Of a stretch of DNA of 36,076 nucleotides, positions 1-8,693 are shown piece by piece. This DNA is from Halieaceae bacterium UBA5085 (GTDB lineage Bacteria > Pseudomonadota > Gammaproteobacteria > Pseudomonadales > Halieaceae). The stretch covers positions 1-36,076 of the forward strand of contig DIAF01000004.1 of NCBI GenBank assembly GCA_002414665.1, written 5' to 3'. The notes beneath the pieces were generated by a model, which did no database searches, was not told the origin of the DNA, and saw nothing but the letters and a program-made list of their open reading frames with translations. The position numbers were made by a program, and so were the translations under genes. Position 1 is the first letter of the stretch; every line of letters starts with the position of its first letter.

Positions 1-2082
1 CGTGATCTCATAGCTGAACTGGTCCTTGGAACCCGCCGGCACGCTCCCGTTCGGCGTGTAGCTCCAGCTGCCGTCACTCGCCAGCGTCAGGCTGCCGTGC
101 GTGCCCGCCACCGTCGTCGAGGCTCCCGACGCCAGCGCAGCACCGTTCACCCCGGTGACCGTGATGCCGCCGTCCGCGCCCGCCTGGTCGTTCCCCAGCA
201 CATTGCCCTCAACCGCCGGGCCACCTTCCGTCGCCGTCGCCGTGTCCGCAACCGCCGTCGGACCCGCATCATTGATGGTCAGCGTCAGCGCCGGTGTCGC
301 CACGCTGCCGTCACTGTCCGTCAGCGTGATATCCACCACCGCACTGGCGCTGTCCGCACCCACCGCATGGCTGTACGCGCTGTTCTGCGTGAACACGTAG
401 GCACCCGTGGATTCATTCACCGTCAGCGTCCAGCTGCCGTCATCCGCCGCCAGCGTCGTCACACCGCCCGCGCTGGACTGCGTCGCCGCTCCCAGACCGC
501 CGTCGTACACCGCGCTGAACGTCACCGGCGTGTCATCACCCAGGTCGAAGGACAGCGTACCGCTGTCCGCTCCCAGGGTGGCATCACCCGTCGTCGCCGC
601 GCCGTCGATCGCCGTCGGCTCTGTATCGACGGGCGGTGGCGGTGGCGGTGGCGGTGGCGGCGGTTCAGTGCCATCGAGGATAGTCACTGTGCCCTGCGCA
701 TCCGCAATGGTTGCGCCGGTGGCATTGCTGAGATTCACCAGGAAGCGCTCGGTGGCCTCCTCAAGGTTGTCATCATTGGTCTGGACAGACACTGTCGCCG
801 TTGTCTGGCCGGGTGCAAAGGTGATGGTCCCTGTCTCGGCATCATAATCACCGCCAACCACCGTCGCGCTGCCATCTGCCGTCGCGAACTGTACAGTCAC
901 CGGCTGGTCACTGGGCCCCGACAGGCTGAGCGTCAACTCTGCCGTCTGGCCTTCGGTGACAGTCACATCATTGATGCGAATAACCGGTACGAAATCGTCG
1001 AGAATGGTCACAACACCCTGTGCATCACCGATAGTCGCTCCGGCGGCATTGCTCAGGTTCACGGTGAATTGCTCGGTACCTTCCTGCAGGTCATCCGCAT
1101 TCGTCTGGTACACCACGGTGACGCTTGTTGTCCCCGGCGCGAAAGTAATGGTGCCGGACTGGGGATCGTAATCGCCACCCACCACTGTTGCCGACCCGTC
1201 ATTGCTCTGGAACTGCACGGTTACCGGCGTATCGCTCGGCCTTGAAAGGCTGATGACCACCTCGGCTACATCACCTTCCACCACCGTGACGTCACCCACC
1301 GACAGCACCGGAGGCGCGGTCGGCGCAGAGGGACCACCATCTGTCACAACGACCGTCACGAGCGCCGTATCACCGTTATTGCCATCCGGCGTCGTCGCCG
1401 TGTAGGTGAAGGTGTCGGTACCAACAAAGCCTTCGTTCGGGGTGTAGGTGACGGTGCCGTCGGCATTGACTGTCACGCCGCCATTCGCCGGCTGGCTGAC
1501 ACTGGTAATGATGGAGCCTTCGACAAAGACATCGTTGTCTTTGACGGAAATCACCACGGGCACACCCTCTTCCGTCGTTTCGGCATCATCAACCGCATCG
1601 ACTGTCAGGAAAGCAGGCTCTTCGACGAACAGGACACTTTCGTCGGGTGTGAAGGCGGCAACCGAATGGAACTCTTCCGTGTTTTCAACAATGCGGGCCA
1701 AGCGCACGAAACCGTGCCCTTCACTGACGCCGCCGCCCTCGGCACCGGCAGCCGGAGCCTCGAGGCCGTCCAAAATATCGCCGTCGCCGTCCAGGTTTGC
1801 CAGCAAGGCCTCTATCGTCTCGTCCTCGACGGCGCTCTCTTCGGCGGTCGCGGCACGCTCAGCCACGATATCGCGCGTCAGCAGCAACTCGGGGACGTCG
1901 GCCACCGCCAGCGTGCTGCCATCCTCAAGCGCCAACTGCACCGCACCGCCATTCGGCGTGACCACCGTCTCCCCTTCCAGCAGGACGTCACCTGGCTGAA
2001 GTTCACGCAGCTCCCCGTCCGGACCCCGTGCGTAGGCGGTGCCTGACACCGAAACGACTGTTGCAATCGGCTGACTTGCCAT
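1..2082 (-). CDS. Large LapA-like type I secreted adhesin, N-terminal part (runs off left edge)
   Basis: This frame is open from the ATG at 2082 to the window edge, giving 694 residues of an incomplete protein. AGGAG lies 8 bases before the ATG. Residues 1-140 look like a LapA retention module: a start MASQPIATVVSVSG, a GDVLLEGE turn, and a PAAG motif at 110-113. In LapA adhesins the retention module anchors the protein in the outer membrane until the protease LapG cuts at a di-alanine site. After it come a cadherin/Big-like domain (about 150-250), two similar Calx-beta repeats (about 257-362 and 363-470), an 11-proline linker (474-484) and VCBS-like repeats to the edge. No signal peptide is seen, as expected for type I secretion with a C-terminal signal, which is off-window. 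The ABC transporter and fusion protein at 12155-15687 are the obvious export partners. It is probably a biofilm adhesin; the ligand is unknown. Confidence 0.88.
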   Translation of the reverse strand, partial: MASQPIATVVSVSGTAYARGPDGELRELQPGDVLLEGETVVTPNGGAVQLALEDGSTLAVADVPELLLTRDIVAERAATAEESAVEDETIEALLANLDGDGDILDGLEAPAAGAEGGGVSEGHGFVRLARIVENTEEFHSVAAFTPDESVLFVEEPAFLTVDAVDDAETTEEGVPVVISVKDNDVFVEGSIITSVSQPANGGVTVNADGTVTYTPNEGFVGTDTFTYTATTPDGNNGDTALVTVVVTDGGPSAPTAPPVLSVGDVTVVEGDVAEVVISLSRPSDTPVTVQFQSNDGSATVVGGDYDPQSGTITFAPGTTSVTVVYQTNADDLQEGTEQFTVNLSNAAGATIGDAQGVVTILDDFVPVIRINDVTVTEGQTAELTLSLSGPSDQPVTVQFATADGSATVVGGDYDAETGTITFAPGQTTATVSVQTNDDNLEEATERFLVNLSNATGATIADAQGTVTILDGTEPPPPPPPPPPPVDTEPTAIDGAATTGDATLGADSGTLSFDLGDDTPVTFSAVYDGGLGAATQSSAGGVTTLAADDGSWTLTVNESTGAYVFTQNSAYSHAVGADSASAVVDITLTDSDGSVATPALTLTINDAGPTAVADTATATEGGPAVEGNVLGNDQAGADGGITVTGVNGAALASGASTTVAGTHGSLTLASDGSWSYTPNGSVPAGSKDQFSYEIT
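632..664. repeat. GGCGGT hexamer repeat encoding a poly-proline linker
   Basis: There are four exact GGCGGT units followed by a near copy. On the coding (minus) strand they encode most of 11 consecutive prolines, between the Calx-beta and VCBS parts of the adhesin. Gain or loss of a unit would keep the frame and change the linker by two prolines, so length variation between strains is likely. Confidence 0.85.
1744..1755 (-). other. Candidate LapG proteolysis site (PAAG) in the adhesin
   Basis: Residues 110-113 of the adhesin read PAAG, inside LEAPAAGAEGG. In characterised LapA proteins the periplasmic cysteine protease LapG cuts at a TAAG/PAAG-type di-alanine motif close to residue 108. Motif, position and the preceding acidic segment all match. 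No lapG or lapD is visible in this window. Confidence 0.7.
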
Positions 2083-2259
2083 GATGTATTCTCCTGAAAC
2101 CGTGAGCACGCGATTCACGTGCACTAGCAAACAGCTTCATCGTAAAAGAACAGACACTGGCGGGCATTGTACGAAAGGACAAGAACTGCCGCGGAAAGGT
2201 GATGTCGTTCACAGAACTGAAGGAATCCCGCCCTGTCACCTCAATAAGGTGACCACAAG
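2083..2259 (-). promoter_or_regulatory. Upstream region of the adhesin gene with a 19-base inverted repeat
   Basis: This gap separates the Lnt-like gene from the adhesin on the same strand. It contains a perfect inverted repeat, GTCACCTCAATAAGGTGAC, at 2235-2253 (7-base arms, 5-base loop), starting 7 bases after the Lnt-like stop. There is no T-run after it on either strand, so it is either an operator for the adhesin or an mRNA 3' end structure. TACAAT on the minus strand at 2171-2166 could be a -10 element, but I see no convincing -35. Confidence 0.4.
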
Positions 2260-3801
2260 CTACGGCCGCATCTCGGTGCGGCGCCCCAAGCGGACTACCA
2301 TCCACAAAGACCAGGCCAGCCATACCAGGAGCATGCCTCGGGCAACCTGGAACCCATGCTCGGTGAAATAGGTCTGCTCTCGCAATGGCGTGACCAGCTC
2401 CTGCACTATCCCGGTGGTGGCGGGCAGCGAAGTGCTGACGATCTCGCCCGTGGGTGCGATGAATAACGAAGAACCGACGTTGGCGCTACGTACGACAAAC
2501 CTGCGATTTTCTATCGCCCGCAACACGAGGTGCGGCAAGGGAATCGAATAAGCGAGCTGCAGCGGACCGAAAGCCGCCTCGTCGTTTGACATGTTGACCA
2601 GCAGATCAGCACCAGCACGGGACAGCGCACGAACATGCTGCGGGAAGAACGCTTCCCAGCAGATGAAGACGCCAAGCTGCAGCATGCCCCCGTCAAGCGG
2701 CCGACTGCTCTCTCCCCGTGCCATGCGCGAGGGCCACCGCTGCAGCCAGCGTTCCGGCAGCCAGTCTTCCAGTGGATTGTGCTCGGCTCCGGGCACGAGC
2801 TTCACCTTGTGGTATTCCTCTGTCACGTCGCCGGCAACGGGAACCAGAAACGCGGAGTTGGATAACCGGGGCTTTCCCGTGGCAGAGAGCGTCATGGAGT
2901 AGGCACCAACCAACAGGGGAGTGCGTGTATCCGCAGCAGCCCGCAACAACGCCTGCATAATGTCCAGATTCTCCGTCGAGCGCAGCCACAGTGGCAGGCT
3001 GGTTTCCGGCCACACCGTCAACGCGGCAGCAGAAGACCCGGCAGCAGCCTCTCGGGTGGCCCTGACGAATTCGGCGAACATGCGCCTGGTTTTCGCTTCA
3101 TCGTGTTTATCTTCGAGCGTGATATCGGTATGCAGGGCACGTACCGGCACCTTCGGCCCTGCCTCAATGAGGCCCACGACCGACGCCTCGCGCCAGACGC
3201 CATAGCCCAACACCAATGCACTCAGGCACAGCGTCAGCAGCCACCAGGAGGCCCGGCCAACACCGCGCGCCAGCCAGCACTGGGCAGCCAACACGTTGAT
3301 GGCCATGATGCAGAAGCTGATACCGAATACTCCCGCCACGTCAGCGGTTTGCAGCAACAGCGGCGCCTGCCACAGGTAATAGCCCAGCGCATACGAAGGC
3401 AAACCAAGCAAAACGTCCGAGGCCATTACTTCAATCGCCGTCCAGCTTAGCGCTGTCCACAACAGCAACCGGAAACCGCGCAGCCCCGAGCCAACCGCCA
3501 ACGACACGGCGAGACCCAGCATGGCCGGCATCAGCGCGAAACCAGCCAGCACCGGAAGCAGCCACGTGGGCTTGAACTCAATAAGCCAGTAAAAGTGAGA
3601 AGCGGCATAGCAGAGGCCAACCAGGTATCCACCCAGAACAGCCCGCCAATACCGACGCGGCTGTACCGCGTTGGCCGACAATCCGGAATCCTGCCAGAAA
3701 CCGGTTATCGCAGGTGCCAGCGCAACAGCAACCAGCGGCCAGGCGTTCACCAGCGGCGAGGCCAGGACCATCAGCACACCGGAAAACGCGTACCTGATCA
3801 A
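2260..3801 (-). CDS. lnt: Apolipoprotein N-acyltransferase homologue
   Basis: Lnt transfers an acyl chain from phospholipid to the N-terminal cysteine of lipoproteins, acting on the periplasmic face of the inner membrane. The 513-residue length is typical. Several membrane segments fill residues 1-200, a nitrilase-type domain spans about 210-470, and a last membrane segment lies near 485-505. The expected Glu-Lys-Cys triad is visible: E266 in VWPETSLP, K332 in YHKVKLVP and C381 in VFICWEAFFP. The chosen start is TTG with a GGGGA-like site before it; GTG (3777) and ATG (3771) are alternatives. It sits between the pilE end of the pilus operon and the adhesin rather than beside corC, the usual neighbour of the housekeeping lnt. 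It may therefore be a second copy serving lipoproteins of the attachment apparatus; that is inference. Confidence 0.82.
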   Translation of the reverse strand: MIRYAFSGVLMVLASPLVNAWPLVAVALAPAITGFWQDSGLSANAVQPRRYWRAVLGGYLVGLCYAASHFYWLIEFKPTWLLPVLAGFALMPAMLGLAVSLAVGSGLRGFRLLLWTALSWTAIEVMASDVLLGLPSYALGYYLWQAPLLLQTADVAGVFGISFCIMAINVLAAQCWLARGVGRASWWLLTLCLSALVLGYGVWREASVVGLIEAGPKVPVRALHTDITLEDKHDEAKTRRMFAEFVRATREAAAGSSAAALTVWPETSLPLWLRSTENLDIMQALLRAAADTRTPLLVGAYSMTLSATGKPRLSNSAFLVPVAGDVTEEYHKVKLVPGAEHNPLEDWLPERWLQRWPSRMARGESSRPLDGGMLQLGVFICWEAFFPQHVRALSRAGADLLVNMSNDEAAFGPLQLAYSIPLPHLVLRAIENRRFVVRSANVGSSLFIAPTGEIVSTSLPATTGIVQELVTPLREQTYFTEHGFQVARGMLLVWLAWSLWMVVRLGRRTEMRP

Positions 3802-4000
3802 CCCGTTCCCCGCTCGCAGCTACATCCCGCGTGTCTGCTCATGATATGGCGCCACTGATACCGCAAACCAGAGAGGCGATCACCCTATCTCCGCGATCCG
3901 GATTCACAGGACGCGGAGGGTTCGGAGCGAAAAAACAGCGCTGCCCTGAATCGAACACCAGGGCCGGGGACAGAACAGACAGCGCGGGAGCACTGCGCGA

Positions 4001-4306
4001 CTAGCGAACGTCTTCCCGATACTGCTTCTGCGCTTCCCGCTGCCTGAATGTCTGCGTGTTCGGATCAATGCACTCGACCACCTCGCGCCCCGCCGGCACC
4101 TCCCACTTCGACTTACCCCCGGCGATCGCCTTGGCTCGATTCACGTCAGAGGCCTGTATACCCACGAACCGCGTTTCCCCATCCACATCCTTCACCTGGC
4201 AGACAAACTCACCCTGCGGCATCTTCGCCTGTGCAAATACCAGCCCTGTGGAAACAGATAAGACGCAAAACACTGCCAGCGCGCTCCAACGACCTGCTAT
4301 ATTCAT
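4001..4306 (-). CDS. Small exported protein downstream of pilE, unknown function
   Basis: A 101-residue protein begins MNIAGRWSALAVFCVLSVSTG and has a clear signal peptide cut near VFAQA. The ATG at 4306 is chosen because AGGAG lies 5 bases upstream; the ATG at 4309 leaves only 2. The mature part is polar, with two cysteines (in EFVCQVKD and REVVECID) that could pair. It ends in a basic, glutamine-rich tail. It lies 25 bases after pilE and is probably the last gene of the pilus operon. I do not recognise the family. A periplasmic accessory role in minor pilin function is only suggested by position. Confidence 0.72.
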   Translation of the reverse strand: MNIAGRWSALAVFCVLSVSTGLVFAQAKMPQGEFVCQVKDVDGETRFVGIQASDVNRAKAIAGGKSKWEVPAGREVVECIDPNTQTFRQREAQKQYREDVR

Positions 4307-4331
4307 CATCTCTCTCCTACATGTTTCCGCA

Positions 4332-4799
4332 TTACCAGCACTCGCCGGCAGTTGTACCCGTTGCCGAGCGGGTGCCAAATGAATCCAGAACAAACGTGGT
4401 GCAGCGCGTGTCACTGGCCTGCGGCGAACCGCTCACTGGTGTGGCGGTGAGCTGATAACAGTTAGCGATCACGCCACCCGTGCAGGCGGCCGCACTGATA
4501 CTGTAATGCCCCTCATCGGAAATCATGGGGCTGGCGGCATAACCCAGTTCCTGCATGTCCGTAGTGTAGCGCCCCTGATCCAGCATGAATTGCTGCTGTC
4601 GATTGGAAGCATCAAGAAGGGCCGACATCGCATCGCTACGCCGGCCTTTCTGCAAGCTGCCTTGATAGGCCGGCAGGGCGACTGACATCAGTATCCCGAC
4701 AATCACCACCACGATCATGACTTCCATCAACGTGAAGCCTGCCACGGCCCTGCACCTGGCTCCCCGGCGTTGCGCGACGCTCAATGCGGCCCCAGGCAT
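4332..4799 (-). CDS. pilE: Type IV minor pilin PilE
   Basis: This 155-residue prepilin has a 21-residue leader ending in Gly, then FTLMEVMIVVVIVGIL. Glu at mature position 5 matches the prepilin peptidase and assembly rule. The globular part has Cys pairs (SAAACTGGVIANCY and a C-terminal Cys) typical of the pilin D-region. GAGGAGG lies 7 bases upstream. The ATG shares one base with the pilY1 stop (TGATG), implying coupled translation. It closes the canonical fimT-pilV-pilW-pilX-pilY1-pilE order. By homology it belongs to the minor pilin complex that primes pilus assembly; it is not likely to be the major pilin. Confidence 0.9.
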   Translation of the reverse strand: MPGAALSVAQRRGARCRAVAGFTLMEVMIVVVIVGILMSVALPAYQGSLQKGRRSDAMSALLDASNRQQQFMLDQGRYTTDMQELGYAASPMISDEGHYSISAAACTGGVIANCYQLTATPVSGSPQASDTRCTTFVLDSFGTRSATGTTAGECW

Positions 4800-7700
4800 C
4801 AGTAGCCCTCCTCGAACCAGTAGTCACCATAGGGTGCCCGGAGCGGCACGCCGATATCGCACACGCCTGCCTCGCAATTCTGCTCGCCGTCGCCATCGGT
4901 ATCACCCTGCGGCGTGCCGGGTGGCAGCAGCAGGCGTATCTGGCCATCTTCGCCGAAGTGCACCGAGGGGGTATCCGGGATAATAGCGCCCAGACCAATA
5001 ATGTTCCGGTCGCCCGTATACAGATCCACCACATAGAGGCGTCCAACACCCGACACAGGTTCACATACGTTGATATCGTCCAGTACGCTGCTCGGTGTAA
5101 ACGTTGTGAAAAACACCTTGCCGTTCAGCGTAATAGACTTGGACAGCGCTTTCTCACCGTCACCTGTCAAATTCAGACGCCAGCCGAGCGCCGACTTCAG
5201 TGCCGCCAGTGCCGTGGCGCGCTGCTCATCGGTGCCCGTTACCAGACGGTTGTTGGTGATGTTATACAGACCCGCGTTATTGATCGGCAGGAAGCAGCGG
5301 AAGTCGGCAATGTCATCGTCGGCACAGTCCGAAGTGCTGGGCCTGGGAGTGGAGTAAGCACCAATCGCCAGATCACGGATCATGTAGAAGCGGTTGCCTA
5401 CATCCGTCGCATTCGGGTTGGTGCGATCGCCTGAGCCGATGAGGACCGCATCGATCGGGTTACCGTCAAAGCGGATGCGCACAACATCCGGCGCATTGAA
5501 GAAGCGCCGGTCATTAGCGGCATTCCCGCCGCCCAGACTGGCCAGCTGGTTGATCTGCCAGGTGTTCTGACTCGAGGTCGGCAACGCGTTGCCCGGCAGA
5601 TCCACCCGCCAGATATTGCCGCCGGTATCGGCAAAGTAGATGCGATCGGTCAGCTTGTCCCCGTTGCCGTCAAGCACCGTGACAGGTGCCGCCACAGAAT
5701 GTTGCAGACCGGATTCGCGCAGGTTCTTTGAACTGTTGGCCGCTGGCGTCACGCTCCAGACCAGCGCCCCGGTTTGGGCATCAACAATGAAAATACCGCG
5801 GCCTTTGCTGTCCGGCGTAGCGACCCCGGAACTGTCCTTGTTCGTATCGTACCCTGCACCAAACACCACCACCGGCTTGGGTACGCCATTGCCATCCGTA
5901 TAGCCAGGAATACGCGTTACGACCGGTTCCGACCAGGTCTGGCCCAATTCCGTGAAGCCCGTGGTAGACGCGTCGATATGCCACAGGAATGACGGGTTAT
6001 CCGGATCAGAAATGTCCAGCGCGTAGTAGCCATCGCCGCCACGACGCATGCCAAAGTAAGCCCACACCTTGTCGCCGGCGCCGGAATTCAAGGTACCGTC
6101 ACCATTCACATCCAGAGTGTAGGCTACGGGCGTGAGGTCCATGCCATAGATGTTTTGCGAGGAGCGCGCATTCTGGCTGCGGGCACGAAGAATGGGGGCA
6201 AGCTCCTTGGGGAAAAATGCCCAGTCCTCCTGTCCGTTGTCATTACCGAACATGTGAACAAAGCCCGCGTTGGTGCCCACCAGCAAACGAATATCGGGAG
6301 CCGCCTGGGTATAGCCGCCGCGCGCACCGTAATTCAGCACCAGCGGTTGGCTGTGGAGGATATCGCCCATGATCCAGCTGCGGGTATCAGTGCTGTCGCC
6401 ATCGCCGTCCCTGTCGTAGGCATCAAAGCCGCGCGCCCAGTTGATCAGCCGCGTCAGGGCCACATCCGAGGTCACGCCAAACAGGTTGTGCAGCTCGGCG
6501 TCATCGGCAACGCCCATGGCGCTCGCCGTGATGTTATCGGACTCCAGCGCCTGCAAGGCACTACCCGACCCTGTGTTCGTATAGATCGAACGCGAACCGG
6601 CACTCCGCGCCACAAGCAGCGCGCCAACCCCGCCTTTCTCCACGCCACCACCATCTGCGGTGGAGCCCCAGAACGTTACCGCGCTGTCCTTGATAAAACC
6701 GGTGGCGGCATCAATGGCAGGTGTACCATTACCATCCACCAGCACGGCGTCACCGTCGTCAATGCGCAGTTTCAGCTTCTTGATGTTGCCCTGCCAGTCT
6801 ACCGTTTCACCCGGCTTGAACATCGCGTAGAAAATTTCATCGCGGCTCTGGGTGCGGGTAAAAGTATCTACCGCCACAGCAGGCGAGGTGAACGTGGTAT
6901 CGGTTGCCAGGATGCTGACAATCGCGCCCTGGAACGCCGCAGCAAGTTCCTGGGCATTGTTCGCCGTATAGTATTCACCTTTGCCTTTTTCTGCCGTGTC
7001 AGCCAGCAGCACCTGGTCCGTAGTAAAACCGATGGTATAGGTGATACCGAACTGGTTACCGTTGGTCGTGTCGTCGTCCAGATCGGTATTGGCCATATAC
7101 TCGGCGAGTTCGGGCATGCAGTTCTTGCGCATGCCCTGCCCACTATCATGCTGATAGTTGTTACAGGTCTTGCCCGTTAGCGTTTCAATGAAGGTGTTCG
7201 CACGGTCATCGTTTGTTGGCGCCCCATCGGTCATCAGGATGACATAGGTATAAGCGCAGTCTGTGCTCGGTGAAATATAAGTCCCCCCGCTGGATGCCAG
7301 CGGATCCTGCGGCAGCGCATCGTCCGGCGGCCAGCTGTCACCCGTGCGGCGGTCATCGCCCCACAGCACCTCGCCTCCCGACAAATAGCGGTAGGCCTCA
7401 TACATCGACTCACAGAGCGGCGTAGCACCGTCCGCCGTCATCGAATTCACCATGTTGATCACATTGGTGCGCTGGGCATCCGTCATATCCTCAATGATGC
7501 GGCTGACCACACGACCACCGTGGTTGCTACTGCCCTGGTTGCTGTTGAACTCCATCAGGCCGAAGTCCACGCCGGGGTTGCTGCGCATGATCGTCGACAC
7601 CACATCCTGGGCAATGTCGATGCGACTGCGCGGCTCTTCCAGTGAATCGTCGTAGTACCAGTCCAGATAGTGGCCGGTATAGAACGTATACGCGCCGGTG

Positions 7701-8656
7701 CCCCAATTCATTGAGGCGTCCGGATTCGGACCATACTCATCGCCGGTCTGCACACCGTCCTGGGGATAACCCGGGCCAGTGCCGGGGCCATTGTTGGTAA
7801 TCCCGGAGGCCACGTCATTCAGGCACTCCACGTGAGGCGGCTCGGTCACACCGCCCGTCAGAGGCTGCCAACTTTCAAAGCTGAGCGCTGTGGAGGGCGG
7901 CACCCAGACCGCATCGCGCACGCGCGTCCAGGTGGACTCAATCACTGTTTCGGTGGTGCAGGGATCCTGCCTGACGATGAAATAATCCCAGGAAACCGCC
8001 CCGCTTTCACATCTACTGACACGCTTGTCGGGGCAATCCCGAGTCTTTTCGCCCGGCCAGGCCTCCCACTCAGCCTGCGTCACCTCGACAACAACAGGGT
8101 CCGGACAAATCTCGGTGGTGACTTCCACATCCACAAACTTGTAGCAACCATCACCCTGCGCAGTCTCATCGGAGTTGTCGCAGCGGTAATAACCTGCCGT
8201 CTCCACCAGACGGGAATCCACCCAGCGCCGGGCGCGGTCTGCCGTAAAGCGGCCGTCCAGGGCCAGGCTGTCGTAGGAGGACGCGCAGCGGTTCTTGCTC
8301 TGCAGAAAAAAGTTGGGGTTGGGCTGGCCACCGACAACCTTGGGCGGCACATTGCCATCGGTGGACCAGTAGATGCGGTCCGACCAGTTGCCGGGGCGTC
8401 CCCCGGAGGTAAACGTGTGCTGGTAGGTCGTCGCCTCGGGGTCGTAGGGCGGACGCTGTTGATCCACCATGGTCGCCATACTGCCTGAATCATCGAACAC
8501 CACCAACACCTTGGGTCGGGACCCGGTGCTCGCGCTGAACTCGGCCTTGTATATCTCGGTGTCATCCGCGCTCACCGGGAAAGTGCCCGCCGACAGCAGC
8601 ACTGCTGCCGCTGCCGTGATCCGAACTGCGTTCCACATATCCGTTGCCATCTTCAT
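4799..8656 (-). CDS. pilY1: Type IV pilus tip adhesin / assembly factor PilY1
   Basis: The protein has 1285 residues. I prefer the ATG at 8656, which has AGGGGG 7 bases upstream and is followed by a good signal peptide (cut after FPVSA). A TTG 30 bases earlier is less likely. A von Willebrand A domain starts with VVFDDSGSM (DDSGSM at 55-60). Its remaining MIDAS elements, GATPLCES and ILMTDGAP, come only after about 270 inserted residues. This insert is rich in Cys and aromatic residues. The C-terminal half is the PilY1 beta-propeller and carries Asp-rich, calcium-loop-like stretches near residues 747 (DRDGDGDSTD), 848 (DVNGDGTLNSGAGD) and 936 (DTNKDSSGVATPD). PilY1 proteins sit at the pilus tip, counter retraction and take part in adhesion and surface sensing. 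The gene overlaps pilE by one base. Confidence 0.92.
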   Translation of the reverse strand: MKMATDMWNAVRITAAAAVLLSAGTFPVSADDTEIYKAEFSASTGSRPKVLVVFDDSGSMATMVDQQRPPYDPEATTYQHTFTSGGRPGNWSDRIYWSTDGNVPPKVVGGQPNPNFFLQSKNRCASSYDSLALDGRFTADRARRWVDSRLVETAGYYRCDNSDETAQGDGCYKFVDVEVTTEICPDPVVVEVTQAEWEAWPGEKTRDCPDKRVSRCESGAVSWDYFIVRQDPCTTETVIESTWTRVRDAVWVPPSTALSFESWQPLTGGVTEPPHVECLNDVASGITNNGPGTGPGYPQDGVQTGDEYGPNPDASMNWGTGAYTFYTGHYLDWYYDDSLEEPRSRIDIAQDVVSTIMRSNPGVDFGLMEFNSNQGSSNHGGRVVSRIIEDMTDAQRTNVINMVNSMTADGATPLCESMYEAYRYLSGGEVLWGDDRRTGDSWPPDDALPQDPLASSGGTYISPSTDCAYTYVILMTDGAPTNDDRANTFIETLTGKTCNNYQHDSGQGMRKNCMPELAEYMANTDLDDDTTNGNQFGITYTIGFTTDQVLLADTAEKGKGEYYTANNAQELAAAFQGAIVSILATDTTFTSPAVAVDTFTRTQSRDEIFYAMFKPGETVDWQGNIKKLKLRIDDGDAVLVDGNGTPAIDAATGFIKDSAVTFWGSTADGGGVEKGGVGALLVARSAGSRSIYTNTGSGSALQALESDNITASAMGVADDAELHNLFGVTSDVALTRLINWARGFDAYDRDGDGDSTDTRSWIMGDILHSQPLVLNYGARGGYTQAAPDIRLLVGTNAGFVHMFGNDNGQEDWAFFPKELAPILRARSQNARSSQNIYGMDLTPVAYTLDVNGDGTLNSGAGDKVWAYFGMRRGGDGYYALDISDPDNPSFLWHIDASTTGFTELGQTWSEPVVTRIPGYTDGNGVPKPVVVFGAGYDTNKDSSGVATPDSKGRGIFIVDAQTGALVWSVTPAANSSKNLRESGLQHSVAAPVTVLDGNGDKLTDRIYFADTGGNIWRVDLPGNALPTSSQNTWQINQLASLGGGNAANDRRFFNAPDVVRIRFDGNPIDAVLIGSGDRTNPNATDVGNRFYMIRDLAIGAYSTPRPSTSDCADDDIADFRCFLPINNAGLYNITNNRLVTGTDEQRATALAALKSALGWRLNLTGDGEKALSKSITLNGKVFFTTFTPSSVLDDINVCEPVSGVGRLYVVDLYTGDRNIIGLGAIIPDTPSVHFGEDGQIRLLLPPGTPQGDTDGDGEQNCEAGVCDIGVPLRAPYGDYWFEEGY

Positions 8657-8693
8657 AGTTCCGCCCCCTGTTTCACACAGGCTCAATCAATGC

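Noticed and set aside
632..664. Short tandem repeat as a CRISPR-like array
   Set aside because: Units are 6 bases with no spacers and encode prolines in frame.
97..1245. 382-codon plus-strand open frame at the left edge
   Set aside because: It is opposite the adhesin, whose Calx-beta and VCBS repeats explain the sequence; the Arg-rich product is an artefact.
3930..3943. Minus-strand CAGCGCTG followed by six T as a terminator
   Set aside because: The palindrome has no room for a loop and longer pairing is weak, so termination is not supported.
6155..7180. 341-codon plus-strand open frame inside pilY1
   Set aside because: It is antisense to a well-supported pilY1 gene, shows no family motifs and arises from GC-rich codon use.
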